Shown in pieces: positions 43,468 through 51,323 of a stretch of DNA of 64,000 nucleotides. Position 1 is the stretch's first letter. Each line of letters begins with the position of its first letter. The notes under the pieces are model-generated. The model had not been told where the DNA came from and ran no database searches. It saw only the letters and a list, made by a program, of their open reading frames with translations. Source of the stretch: a virus. Made by a program: the position numbers and the translations under genes. Where the stretch lies: positions 43,411-107,410 of the IMG/VR virus record IMGVR_UViG_3300032006_002703, one strand, 5' to 3'.

Positions 43468-43809
43468 CTACCTATCTTGCGGGTGTTTTTTCCCTCCGCG
43501 CTCTTTACTCCAGTTTTTAAACCACTTTGATTGGACTGGATCCCTTCCGTCTTTATCTTTCCTTTTTTCGGAAAGCTCTTTACTTCGATCTAGTAAATCT
43601 CCGTAAGTTTCTTTCTTGTTTGCCGTTGAAGCTAAAAAATCTTTTGAAGAGTAAGGGTCAACTAAGGTGTCAAATGAGGGGTTCGGCGCAGTAAATAACC
43701 TTACCCATTCAAGTCCGTCTTCATCTATGTATACTTTTTCGTCATTCATCCCTAATATAACCTCTTTAATCTCAAGGGTTTTGGGGTTCTGGAAATCGTA
43801 CGCTGGCAT
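43468..43809 (-). CDS. FmdB-like phage protein without the zinc-ribbon cysteines
   Basis: 113 residues. The opening MPAYDFQNPKTLEIKEVILG and the following IDEDGLEWVRLFTAPNPSF resemble the FmdB-like family often found in T4-type phages, but the usual CxxC pairs are missing. The rest is charged and helical (ETYGDLLDRSKELSEKRKDK). Role unknown. An AT-rich element with GCATA 14 nt before the ATG (TATATATG context) loosely resembles the class B pattern. It lies between the glycosyltransferase and the long fibre gene. Confidence 0.5.
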   Translation of the reverse strand: MPAYDFQNPKTLEIKEVILGMNDEKVYIDEDGLEWVRLFTAPNPSFDTLVDPYSSKDFLASTANKKETYGDLLDRSKELSEKRKDKDGRDPVQSKWFKNWSKERGGKKHPQDR

Positions 43810-43822
43810 ATATAATATTATG

Positions 43823-44908
43823 CTATGAACCTATAATTTCTAAAATTGAAGACATGGAGTTATCGTATTTAAATTCTTCCTGAAGCTCAAGACCTTTAGC
43901 GTTTTCCTTTCCGACCCTTTCTTCTGCTTCTTTCATTGCGTTAATCATATCGCTATCTTCAAAATTATATATATTCCCTACATTGAAGTCCCCTTCTTCT
44001 TGAAAAAACATTCCGTCCGCTGCAGGTTCTTTACCAACTGGATCAATCATGATTGCATTTGAGGGGTTTGCCCAATCTTTATGAGCCCCACAATTTAACA
44101 CAATGCTCCATTTCCCTAGTGCTGATGAATTGAACGCAGGTAAATTCCAGCCTTCTGCGCCACTTAGACCAGATAGATCTATGTCGATAGCATTAAGATA
44201 ATCATTAACTTGCGAGTTTTTAGGGAGAAAAGGTAAGAAATTTATATTCCCTATTCTTTCTCCGTTTGTAGGTTTTAGCAAGAGCTGTTTCATTTGGTCT
44301 TCTTTTATGAAGGGATTTGATACGCAGCATGTTAGTTGGTATTTATAGTTATTTCCATAAGTCTCCGCCCATAGTTTTATTATCTTTTCTGTATGCTTTC
44401 GTTTTTCCCATTTTCCCATTAATCCAAAATGAATCTTATCTTTTAGATATTCTTTATTGGTTTTGTGAAAATCGGGGTCGAAACCTAGGGGTACAAAATG
44501 AACATTCTCGCACCCTTTCCTTTTGAATAAGTCAGCCGCGCAGCTGCTACTAAAGATTACCTTATCTTGTAGGTTGACTAGGTTAACCTCTGTCTCTGTT
44601 GGGTTGTCAAGCTCGTAAAATGTATATAAAGTTTGATTTCGAGTTATTCTATTTTCTGAGCCATTTATGTGCCACATTTGAATCGTGGGGGAGTCTGAAC
44701 TAACCTTACGAAATCTAGAGTCAACCCCTTCTTGGAGCCAAGCCCTAAAATCTTGAGGCAGTAAATCAAATGCAGAAAGGTCCCCCTTTTCTCCTATGGG
44801 AAAAATAGAGACTTCCTTTTTTAAGTTCCTAAGAGATCTTAAGAAATTTAAAGAAACGTTCCCAAATGAAAGGGAATTTAGGGGACCTTTGAATACAATA
44901 TTGTCCAT
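43823..44908 (-). CDS. GT4-like glycosyltransferase
   Basis: 361 residues with a GT-B layout. The N-terminal half has LYTFYELDNPTETEVN, VIFSSSCAADLFKRKGCENV and HFVPLGFDPDF, the classic linker before the donor domain. The C-terminal half has HFGLMGKWEKRKHTEKIIKL, LNAIDIDLSGLSGAEGWNLP (where the nucleotide-sugar-binding motif lies) and IVLNCGAHKDW. It probably transfers a sugar from a nucleotide donor. The start overlaps the SSB stop (TAATG), so it is co-translated with replication genes, which is an unusual place for a glycosyltransferase. Confidence 0.7.
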   Translation of the reverse strand: MDNIVFKGPLNSLSFGNVSLNFLRSLRNLKKEVSIFPIGEKGDLSAFDLLPQDFRAWLQEGVDSRFRKVSSDSPTIQMWHINGSENRITRNQTLYTFYELDNPTETEVNLVNLQDKVIFSSSCAADLFKRKGCENVHFVPLGFDPDFHKTNKEYLKDKIHFGLMGKWEKRKHTEKIIKLWAETYGNNYKYQLTCCVSNPFIKEDQMKQLLLKPTNGERIGNINFLPFLPKNSQVNDYLNAIDIDLSGLSGAEGWNLPAFNSSALGKWSIVLNCGAHKDWANPSNAIMIDPVGKEPAADGMFFQEEGDFNVGNIYNFEDSDMINAMKEAEERVGKENAKGLELQEEFKYDNSMSSILEIIGS

Positions 44909-45291
44909 TAAAATGGAATCTCTTCTAAAACTTCATCCTCTGTCTTTTTATTCTCTTGAGAATCTTTCGTTTGCTCCGAATCCTTTTGGTCACTGAGGAA
45001 ATGAACCCTTTCTGCGGCGCAGAATAGTTTGGTTCGTTTTTCCTGTTCCTTGGTTTCCCATCTTTTAAGTTCGAGCCTACCTTCCACGATAACCTTGCGC
45101 CCCTTTTCAAGGAATTTACTACAATTGTCCGCAAGCTTGTTCCAAGCTTCTACGTCAATATAGGTTGGTTCATTCTCCTTATATGGGTTATTGATAGCTA
45201 TGCCGAATTTACAGACGGTGTACTTTTCGTTGATGTTTGAGGATTCTGGATCCCTGGTGAGGTTTCCTTCTGCTATGAATTTATTTAACAT
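44908..45291 (-). CDS. ssb: Single-stranded DNA-binding protein (bacterial SSB type)
   Basis: 127 residues. OB-fold features of bacterial SSB are clear: MLNKFIAEGNLTRDPE, CKFGIAINNPYKENEPTYID, VEAWNKLADNCSKFLEKG and KVIVEGRLELKRWETKEQ. An acidic linker ends in EEIPF, matching the DDIPF tip that binds partner proteins such as helicases and nucleases. It protects ssDNA at the phage fork. It overlaps the sigma factor gene by 11 nt within an operon controlled by the class A promoter at 46749-46777. Confidence 0.92.
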   Translation of the reverse strand: MLNKFIAEGNLTRDPESSNINEKYTVCKFGIAINNPYKENEPTYIDVEAWNKLADNCSKFLEKGRKVIVEGRLELKRWETKEQEKRTKLFCAAERVHFLSDQKDSEQTKDSQENKKTEDEVLEEIPF

Positions 45292-45892
45292 AATTTATAA
45301 TTTCCTTGTTAAGGGTTTGTTTTACATATGAAATCGCTGCATTATGAATATTTATGCAACCTTGAATACTTAGGCCCATTTCTTTTGCCACATCTTTCCA
45401 GGGCATAAGTTTATTTTGTTTTCCCTCTTCATATCTTAAATTAAAGATTCTTCCCACACGATTATCCTTGTGTTCTTTTACTATTTCTAGTATTTTTTCA
45501 TAAGAGTCGATATCTAATGATTCTTTCGGATCTGGTGCGTGAGTCTTCATTAAAAATTCGAGGTTATTGTATTTGTGATTGAAGATTTTAGATTGCTTTT
45601 TGTGTTTATTGTAAGTATTTAAACATAACCATCTCGCTTCATTTCCTAGGAATGTAGAAAATTTTGTTTTCTTTGATGGGTTGTATTTAAGTGCTGCTTG
45701 ATAAATATAGTAATCCTTTTCCTGTATTAGTTCTAAACCAAATTTCAGAAAGTTCGATCGTTCGAAATGAGATGTTACTATGGATATAAAAATTCCACTA
45801 TGTCTCAGGATCAATTCTTTGATCGCAGAATCTGCGGCGTTATTGTCCTTAACGTTTTGGACTAATTGGTTATCTGTAAGTTTTTTAGGCAT
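45281..45892 (-). CDS. Phage RNA polymerase sigma factor, sigma-70-like (gp55-type candidate)
   Basis: 203 residues. A region 2-like segment spans about 35-110 (LELIQEKDYYIYQAALKYNP, then KTKFSTFLGNEARWLCLNTY), with the Phe-Ser-Thr-Phe motif of the promoter-melting helix. A region 4-like helix-turn-helix lies near 160-195 (MPWKDVAKEMGLSIQGCINI). This short form resembles T4 gp55 late sigma and other phage ECF-like sigmas. It would direct host RNA polymerase to late promoters; the class B sites are the obvious candidate targets (inference). It overlaps both neighbouring genes. Confidence 0.75.
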   Translation of the reverse strand: MPKKLTDNQLVQNVKDNNAADSAIKELILRHSGIFISIVTSHFERSNFLKFGLELIQEKDYYIYQAALKYNPSKKTKFSTFLGNEARWLCLNTYNKHKKQSKIFNHKYNNLEFLMKTHAPDPKESLDIDSYEKILEIVKEHKDNRVGRIFNLRYEEGKQNKLMPWKDVAKEMGLSIQGCINIHNAAISYVKQTLNKEIINYVK

Positions 45893-46437
45893 TGTTTTAC
45901 TATTGATCTACATTCCTCTATATCCTCGAAGGTATCCCAATTGATTAATTGATCTGCGCACTCCATTAATAGGGGATCGCTTTCCTCTTCTTCATTGTTA
46001 GATGGAGGAAGGAGGGTAGGCTGGCCATCAAGTGAGATTGTCCTTGAAATATGAATTAGTTTCCCACCGAGACTGTGAATCCAGTCTGCTTCATTTCTAT
46101 ATCTCACATCCGTGACTACAGGCAGTACTTCATCTTTAATATAAGATCTTGCATCTTCTTCAATCTTTTTTATCCAGCAAGATGAGTCAAGCTTCCTTCT
46201 TAAGTGAGTTCCATAGGTTACTAAAAAAGGTCTAATAACTTCCTTTTCCTTTGGGTCGTTAGTAAAAGGAGATATTCCTATATTTTTAACTAAAAACTCT
46301 CTGCACTCATCCTTGAGTGCATCTGCAAATGCCAACCTGCGGGCACCTATTCTTGAAGAGATAAATGAATAGAAGGTGTCTTTTCCGCTTCTAGCGACTC
46401 CTGAAATTCCTAAGATTGAAGGCTTATGATTCATCTT
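45862..46437 (-). CDS. Deoxynucleoside monophosphate kinase (T4 gp1-like)
   Basis: 191 residues from the ATG at 46437; an ATG at 46431 is an equal alternative. A P-loop ILGISGVARSGKDTFYSFIS is followed by ARRLAFADALKDECREFL and, near residue 100, VLPVVTDVRYRNEADWI with HISR, the layout of phage dNMP kinases of the T4 gene 1 family. It would phosphorylate dNMPs released from host DNA for phage synthesis. It overlaps the upstream gene by 14 nt and the sigma gene by 31 nt. Confidence 0.82.
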   Translation of the reverse strand, partial: KMNHKPSILGISGVARSGKDTFYSFISSRIGARRLAFADALKDECREFLVKNIGISPFTNDPKEKEVIRPFLVTYGTHLRRKLDSSCWIKKIEEDARSYIKDEVLPVVTDVRYRNEADWIHSLGGKLIHISRTISLDGQPTLLPPSNNEEEESDPLLMECADQLINWDTFEDIEECRSIVKQCLKNLQITN

Positions 46438-46741
46438 CATTGTAAAGATCCAGCGCCTGATCAAATGATTCTGCTAGATCATCCATTCCCGCCAAGATCA
46501 GGACCGCCTTGGTCGGTATGAATGTATAGCTGGCGGAAGTTGTTATCTCTGTAAGTGTTGAGGTGATATCCATACATCCAATTGTAGGGGACAGTTGGGT
46601 TTTTGTTCCAAATTTCTCAAAAATACTAGAAATTGCTAGTATGCAAGCATCATTTCTTGTAGGAGCCTTTATTGCCATTTCCCAGTTACCTGAAGTTATG
46701 GCATAAAGTCGGTCGGAATCGGATTCTAGTTTTAATATCAT
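46424..46741 (-). CDS. Hypothetical protein, first gene of the leftward early operon
   Basis: 105 residues from the ATG at 46741 (MILKLESDSDRLYAITSGN). It appears to be a small alpha/beta protein (EMAIKAPTRNDACILAISSI, SYTFIPTKAVLILAGMDDLA) with an acidic tail. I do not recognise the family. The start is fixed by a class A promoter whose -10 ends 7 nt before this ATG; the in-frame TTG at 46777 lies in its -35 box. An AGGAG also lies in those 7 nt but would be too close to, or not included in, a transcript starting there. Confidence 0.55.
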   Translation of the reverse strand: MILKLESDSDRLYAITSGNWEMAIKAPTRNDACILAISSIFEKFGTKTQLSPTIGCMDITSTLTEITTSASYTFIPTKAVLILAGMDDLAESFDQALDLYNEDES

Positions 46742-46748
46742 GGCTCCT

Positions 46749-46777
46749 ATAATACAACATATATCCAATAATGTCAA
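46749..46777 (-). promoter_or_regulatory. Class A promoter for the kinase-sigma-SSB operon
   Basis: TTGACA at 46777-46772, 17 bp, TATTAT at 46754-46749 on the minus strand, then AGGAGCC and the ATG. Predicted start of transcription is at or next to the start codon. Confidence 0.8.
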
Positions 46778-46848
46778 GGATAAATTCTGTTTAAAGATGC
46801 TTCTTATCTAAAGGTTACTATTTAAATAATATTTATATTAATACATGA

Positions 46849-46883
46849 TTGAATTTTCACACTACGGCGTTTGAATTTTCAAA
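46849..46883 (+). promoter_or_regulatory. Putative operator: repeated TTGAATTTTCA, 22 bp apart
   Basis: TTGAATTTTCA occurs at 46849-46859 and again at 46871-46881, two helical turns apart. The second copy is within a perfect inverted repeat TTTGAATTTTCAAA (46870-46883) that ends 7 bp before the -35 of the rightward promoter. This suits binding of a dimeric regulator, possibly the winged-helix protein encoded just downstream. Apart from this and the two promoters, the intergenic region is AT-rich with nothing else recognised. Confidence 0.5.
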
Positions 46884-46890
46884 CTTAGAC

Positions 46891-46919
46891 TTGACAATTT
46901 TATTTTAGAATGATAGTAT
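46891..46919 (+). promoter_or_regulatory. Class A promoter for the rightward regulator/glycan operon
   Basis: TTGACA at 46891-46896, 17 bp, TAGTAT at 46914-46919, then 6 nt to the ATG at 46926. It is divergent from the kinase-operon promoter about 115 bp away. Confidence 0.75.
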
Positions 46920-46925
46920 AGAACA

Positions 46926-47237
46926 ATGCAAAAGTTTATAGCTGTTCCATGGAAGATTCAAGAAGACGTGATTAAGGGGAAACTAATAGGCACCGATCTT
47001 GCGGTTTTCATGCACCTCGCCTCAAAATGTGGTCACGGAGAAAGGATATTCACATCGAGAGAGTCCATACAAAAGGCAATGGGAGGGATCTCCCTCAGTA
47101 GAGTTGCAGATAGTTTAGGAAGACTTAATAAGGCGGGTCACATTGAGAGAAAAAGATTAAATGGCACAACCTCAACGAGGTTACTCACGTTCGTGAAAGA
47201 CGCAAGACACATCTACATCAAGGGGAAGATAAGTTGA
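46926..47237 (+). CDS. Winged-helix DNA-binding protein, probable transcription regulator
   Basis: 103 residues. FMHLASKCGHGERIFTSRES, then SLSRVADSLGRLNKAGHIER and TRLLTFV form a winged helix-turn-helix of the replication-initiator/GntR-like type. The message should be leaderless, since the -10 box ends 6 nt before the ATG. It is the first gene of a long rightward operon of glycan genes and sits beside a palindromic operator-like repeat, so autoregulation or control of the divergent early operon is a good guess. The next gene overlaps it by 4 nt. Confidence 0.65.
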   Translation: MQKFIAVPWKIQEDVIKGKLIGTDLAVFMHLASKCGHGERIFTSRESIQKAMGGISLSRVADSLGRLNKAGHIERKRLNGTTSTRLLTFVKDARHIYIKGKIS

Positions 47238-48193
47238 AAATTTCAGTCAGAATGGAAGGCGGTCTAGGAGATCACTTTGCGGCAAACCGCTTCATACCAG
47301 CAATAAGAGAGAGGCATCCAAATTGTACGATAGATTTATTTTCAGACACCGAAGGGAATACGGCTCAGTCAGAAATACTAAATAAAATGTGGCCATCTCA
47401 TTTTAATGAAACTTTTATAATCGAAGAAAAAAAATACAAAAATTTCAGAATAAAGTCTACCAACTTTCCAGAAGAGGATCATAGAGGAAATATCAAAAAT
47501 ATTCCAGATGATAAATATAAGACAATGACCGAGGAGTACGACAAGTTTTATGATCTTCATATCGATTCACTAGAATGGTTGAACCACGATTACGACTGGC
47601 TCAAACATTTTTATACTTTTCCGAAGCCAGAAACCTCAGGGAGGTTAAAGGGAGACTCCTGCTGGTTTCCAGAGAAATTCATATTAGCTCATTTATACGC
47701 AAGAGACGATGCGGATTCAAACATGGAGAGCTGGTACATAGAAAGATTGCTTAAAAATATAACACAAGAATTTGACGTTATCGTACTCTATGACGACAAA
47801 TCAGAAGATCAATATAAGGAGCTCATGAAACAAAAAAATGAAAAGCTTCATTTTATGAGAGAGAGCCTAGTAAACATATTTGATATCGCCTCAAGATGTT
47901 CAGCGATGTTTGGAATTGATTCGGGAATCAGGTTTATACCATACCATTACGGAAAGCCAGTATTTACATTCTCAAAATACTGCAAGGAGTACGGCGTTGT
48001 TCAGTACTCGTATTTAATTCGATGGCTCTTCAACGACAGGTATGTATTTCCGCTCCATTACGAAGTGACCAGTGCAGCCAAAATTCTAAAAAACTGCTTA
48101 AAAAATCCAGCCTACCGACTCTACCCCCACCTCCTCGACGACATCGAAAGACTTGTCGCCCAGAGAGATATAACAGAATATATAACAGAATGA
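47234..48193 (+). CDS. GT9-like glycosyltransferase (heptosyltransferase fold, probable)
   Basis: 319 residues. VRMEGGLGDHFAANRFIPAI and RHPNCTIDLFSD match the start of ADP-heptose:LPS heptosyltransferase-like (GT9) enzymes. MFGIDSGIRFIPYHYGKPVF, near residue 225, corresponds to the donor-binding region, where GT9 proteins read GxDSGxxHxAxAxGxP. His in that motif is replaced, so activity or substrate may differ. It overlaps both neighbours by 4 nt (ATGA). Confidence 0.55.
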   Translation: MKISVRMEGGLGDHFAANRFIPAIRERHPNCTIDLFSDTEGNTAQSEILNKMWPSHFNETFIIEEKKYKNFRIKSTNFPEEDHRGNIKNIPDDKYKTMTEEYDKFYDLHIDSLEWLNHDYDWLKHFYTFPKPETSGRLKGDSCWFPEKFILAHLYARDDADSNMESWYIERLLKNITQEFDVIVLYDDKSEDQYKELMKQKNEKLHFMRESLVNIFDIASRCSAMFGIDSGIRFIPYHYGKPVFTFSKYCKEYGVVQYSYLIRWLFNDRYVFPLHYEVTSAAKILKNCLKNPAYRLYPHLLDDIERLVAQRDITEYITE

Positions 48194-48981
48194 AAGTAGC
48201 TTTATGTTTTAGTGGCAAGCTTGGAGACTGGGACCAGTGCACGGATTCCATTCTTCAAAATATAATTACCCCGCTCAAGCCAGATATCTTTCTAGTAACA
48301 TGGGATGACGAAGACTATCAAAGCTTCGTGCAATTCTACAAACCAAAAAAATGGAAAACATTTAATTTTAAAGAAAAAAAAGAATCTTTAGACAATTTAA
48401 CCTTCGACGTGGTACAGCAACCAAATGCAGGACTTATCCCAATGCTGTATAATCTGCACGCCTGCAGCAGCTTAAGGACGCAGTACGAGCACGCAGCCAA
48501 AATTAAGTACGACCTAATAATAAGAATGCGCCCAGACTTAATGATCCTTGAGCAAATTAAAAAACATGAAATAGACGATTGCATAAAAAACAACATAATC
48601 AGATTACCATATTTCGAGAGCACTAATATTTATAATCATGAAGAGGAGATGGCTAAAGAATTTAGCTTCAGCTTTGTATACGACAAAGCATCACTACCAG
48701 AACAGATAAATGATCAAATAGCAATTGGGCCACACAAAGCTATGCTTAAATACATGACCGCATCAACTCGCGCAAGAGAAGCGATCAACTACTTATGGAA
48801 TGAAGGCTATCCAGAATACATGATCAAGGTGCCAGAATCGGTTTTCACGACTTGCTTAAAATTAAACAACTGCAAATATAAACAACTCACAGGAACAAAC
48901 TCCTTTGGAAACATACAAACCATCCTTCATAAAGATGGCAAAAAATGGCATACAGCAGGACACAACTCAATACAACAATGA
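48190..48981 (+). CDS. Glycosyltransferase-like protein of the phage/capsule type
   Basis: 263 residues from the ATG at 48190, which overlaps the preceding stop (ATGA). The opening MKVALCFSGKLGDWDQCTDS and KPDIFLVTWDDED, then YDLIIRMRPDLMI with a DxR/RPD-type motif, and NDQIAIGPHKAMLKYM are typical of a family of putative glycosyltransferases found in capsule clusters and large viruses. Substrate unknown. Neighbours are all glycosyltransferases. Confidence 0.6.
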   Translation: MKVALCFSGKLGDWDQCTDSILQNIITPLKPDIFLVTWDDEDYQSFVQFYKPKKWKTFNFKEKKESLDNLTFDVVQQPNAGLIPMLYNLHACSSLRTQYEHAAKIKYDLIIRMRPDLMILEQIKKHEIDDCIKNNIIRLPYFESTNIYNHEEEMAKEFSFSFVYDKASLPEQINDQIAIGPHKAMLKYMTASTRAREAINYLWNEGYPEYMIKVPESVFTTCLKLNNCKYKQLTGTNSFGNIQTILHKDGKKWHTAGHNSIQQ

Positions 48982-49820
48982 AAATATATCTTTGCGCAAT
49001 AACACAAAACGAAAAAGAAAATATGGATGAGCTTACTCGAGAAATCCATAAAGATCTAGATGGACTAATTATCGTAGACGGTGGGTCTACGGATGGAACT
49101 GTTGAGTTAATGAAAAAGCGCGAAGGTAATGGCGCGGTAGTTCATAGAAAATGGACCAACGACCATGACTTTCAAATGAATGAATTCCTAAGGCAGGGCC
49201 CAATGAAAAACGGAGACTGGTTTATCTTAAGAGATTCTACAGAAAGGTTAAATCCTGACTTCACAAAAAAATGTCACGATTTATGCGCAAGGTTCGACAG
49301 AGCAGGAATCCAAACTGTATACGATAGAAGCAAGATCCTAATGGCAAGATACTATGACGATCAATTTTTTCTAGGTTCGCCGCATTGGGGATTACAAGGT
49401 CAAAGACAGAAGATTATTCGACTAAGTGACGTGGAAGGCTTTGAGGATTCCAACAGTTACGGCTGGACCGTTAGAATAAAGAATAGGTCCCCAGAATACA
49501 ATTATCGCCATCAATTAAAATACTATTATGTTTATGGAAGGTCCAATCATATGCTTCTTGGAAATGAGGAAAACAAAGAGGAATACTTTAGGCTAGAAAC
49601 GCAAAGACAGAGGTTCAGAAAAATATGCGAAGAAAAATATAAATTAAATCATACAATAAAAGACCTAGAATCTTTTTTGTCAACAAACAAATGGCATAAA
49701 GATAATGAATTTATAGAAATAATAAACGACGAAAGAATTCTATCAAAATTTTACAGGAACGCTATATTAAATGAAAGCCCCGATAGTATTAACAGCACAC
49801 AATCGCCCAGAATACCTTAA
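48978..49820 (+). CDS. GT2-like glycosyltransferase
   Basis: 280 residues from the ATG at 48978 (ATGA overlap). MKIYLCAITQNEKENMDELT, then DGLIIVDGGSTDGTVELMKK is the family-2 nucleotide-binding core, but the metal-binding DxD region reads FILRDSTERLNPDF, so it is not canonical. The rest includes NYRHQLKYYYVYGRSNHMLL. Its end runs 50 nt into the next gene, unlike the 4-nt overlaps elsewhere in the operon. A TAA one frame over at the usual place suggests the stop moved. Confidence 0.65.
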   Translation: MKIYLCAITQNEKENMDELTREIHKDLDGLIIVDGGSTDGTVELMKKREGNGAVVHRKWTNDHDFQMNEFLRQGPMKNGDWFILRDSTERLNPDFTKKCHDLCARFDRAGIQTVYDRSKILMARYYDDQFFLGSPHWGLQGQRQKIIRLSDVEGFEDSNSYGWTVRIKNRSPEYNYRHQLKYYYVYGRSNHMLLGNEENKEEYFRLETQRQRFRKICEEKYKLNHTIKDLESFLSTNKWHKDNEFIEIINDERILSKFYRNAILNESPDSINSTQSPRIP

Positions 49821-50676
49821 GTTGGTTATTGACTCTCTAGCTGGTCAATGCGACGACAGGGATACCTTTTGTTTTATAGACGGGCCCCGCTTCAAAGAGG
49901 ATGTAGATAAGGTTATTGAGTGTTACGAGATATGTAAGAATGACTTACCCAATGCTCAAACCTTTTGTGCCAACCAGAATTTAGGAGTCGCCTTCTTAAT
50001 GAAAGCTGCGAGAGAAAAAGCCTTCGAAGAAAATGACTTCCTGATATTAATAGAAGACGATTCCGTACTTCAACCCCATTACATCAGACAGCTCGATATG
50101 CTTATTGATAAATTTAGAGATGACGAGCGAGTAGCTATGATAAATTGCTTCGGAGAACACCACCGCTCAAAGACATCACATAGGTATTCCTACATTAACT
50201 ATACGGATGACCTTGATCTTAAAACCCCCTACAGAGAACAGGAGGAGAATAAAGACAAGTTAATCCTTATGGATCATCTCTGGGCTTACGCAATGAGAAA
50301 AAGTTCATATGAAAAAATATACGATATAATGGAGGGGTACTGGCAGTTGCTACCTCAAGAATATAGAGCCAGGCCGCATCAATTAATACATGAGCATATG
50401 TCTAAATTTGGAATAGATCCAAATAAAATAGTTTCCAGCCAAGACTCATGTACCTCTTCGGCATTCGCCGCAAGAGGAATGATTAAGCTCTCGACGTTTA
50501 CGAATAACTTTGAATATATAGGAGCTACTGGAGAGCATAGCAGGCCAGAGTTCTTCAAGAAGGCGGGTTGGGACGATCAAGATGTCTATGACAAATATCA
50601 AGACGACTTCATTTGGAACGAAAAAGTTTATTTAGAAATAGAACAACATATAAAAAAGAAATATTTAAAATGTTAA
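49771..50676 (+). CDS. GT2-like glycosyltransferase
   Basis: 301 residues. MKAPIVLTAHNRPEYLKLVI and SLAGQCDDRDTFCFIDGPRF, then AREKAFEENDFLILIEDDSV (EDD in the DxD position) match family-2/GNT-I-like glycosyltransferases. FMDHLWAYAMRKSSYEKI-like acceptor-side residues follow. The GNT-I-like IEDD motif suggests metal-dependent inverting transfer. It overlaps the previous gene by 50 nt and the next by 7 nt. Confidence 0.7.
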   Translation: MKAPIVLTAHNRPEYLKLVIDSLAGQCDDRDTFCFIDGPRFKEDVDKVIECYEICKNDLPNAQTFCANQNLGVAFLMKAAREKAFEENDFLILIEDDSVLQPHYIRQLDMLIDKFRDDERVAMINCFGEHHRSKTSHRYSYINYTDDLDLKTPYREQEENKDKLILMDHLWAYAMRKSSYEKIYDIMEGYWQLLPQEYRARPHQLIHEHMSKFGIDPNKIVSSQDSCTSSAFAARGMIKLSTFTNNFEYIGATGEHSRPEFFKKAGWDDQDVYDKYQDDFIWNEKVYLEIEQHIKKKYLKC

Positions 50677-51323
50677 AATACGATATATGCATGGCAACAT
50701 GGAATCGGCCCAATGCATTAAAACTAACCCTAGATACCCTGCTATGCAGTGACTTATCACGATGCAACAAAATCTATATTCACGACGACCACTCAACCAA
50801 TCAGGATACACTAGATCTACTAGCTTCGCTTAGCTGCCACGAAAAAATCAAAATATTTAGACAGCCCCAAAACTTAAAGCCTAAAGAAAATACAAGCATG
50901 TGCATGAAGGCGTCAACAACAGAAGAGTTAGTAATAATAGGATCCGACTCAAAATTCAACAAAAACTGGCTGAATAAAATGCACGAAATAAAAGAAAAAG
51001 CTTCCCGCCTAGGAAACTGGGGAGCAGTAAGCGTTACGAATTTTAAAAATCACAAAGTAATAAAAAAACTCGAAGAAGATTTTGTACTAAAAAATAGCAT
51101 ATCCAGTTTTGCTACAATGTACAGAAGAGAAATACTCAACATGCTCTACGAGGAGGGCGAGGCAAAGACATGGAAGAGGGGGTATGACTGGATGTACTCA
51201 GATAAGTGCGTAAGCCTAGGACTCCCAATATACTCCACCAACCACTCATATGTAAGCCACGTCCTCCATCAAGGAGAGGGCGGAATACATGGACACGTTA
51301 AAGAATTTAGCTTCATAGAATGA
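50670..51323 (+). CDS. GT2-like glycosyltransferase
   Basis: 217 residues from the ATG at 50670, preferred over an upstream in-frame start because it overlaps the previous stop closely (ATGTTAA). MLKYDICMATWNRPNALKLT, KIYIHDDHSTNQDTLDLLAS and LVIIGSDSKFNKNWLNKM (SDS in the DxD position) fit a short family-2 enzyme. YDWMYSDKCVSLGLPIYSTN and the HVLHQGEGGIHGH end are typical of the acceptor side. Sugar unknown. Confidence 0.65.
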   Translation: MLKYDICMATWNRPNALKLTLDTLLCSDLSRCNKIYIHDDHSTNQDTLDLLASLSCHEKIKIFRQPQNLKPKENTSMCMKASTTEELVIIGSDSKFNKNWLNKMHEIKEKASRLGNWGAVSVTNFKNHKVIKKLEEDFVLKNSISSFATMYRREILNMLYEEGEAKTWKRGYDWMYSDKCVSLGLPIYSTNHSYVSHVLHQGEGGIHGHVKEFSFIE

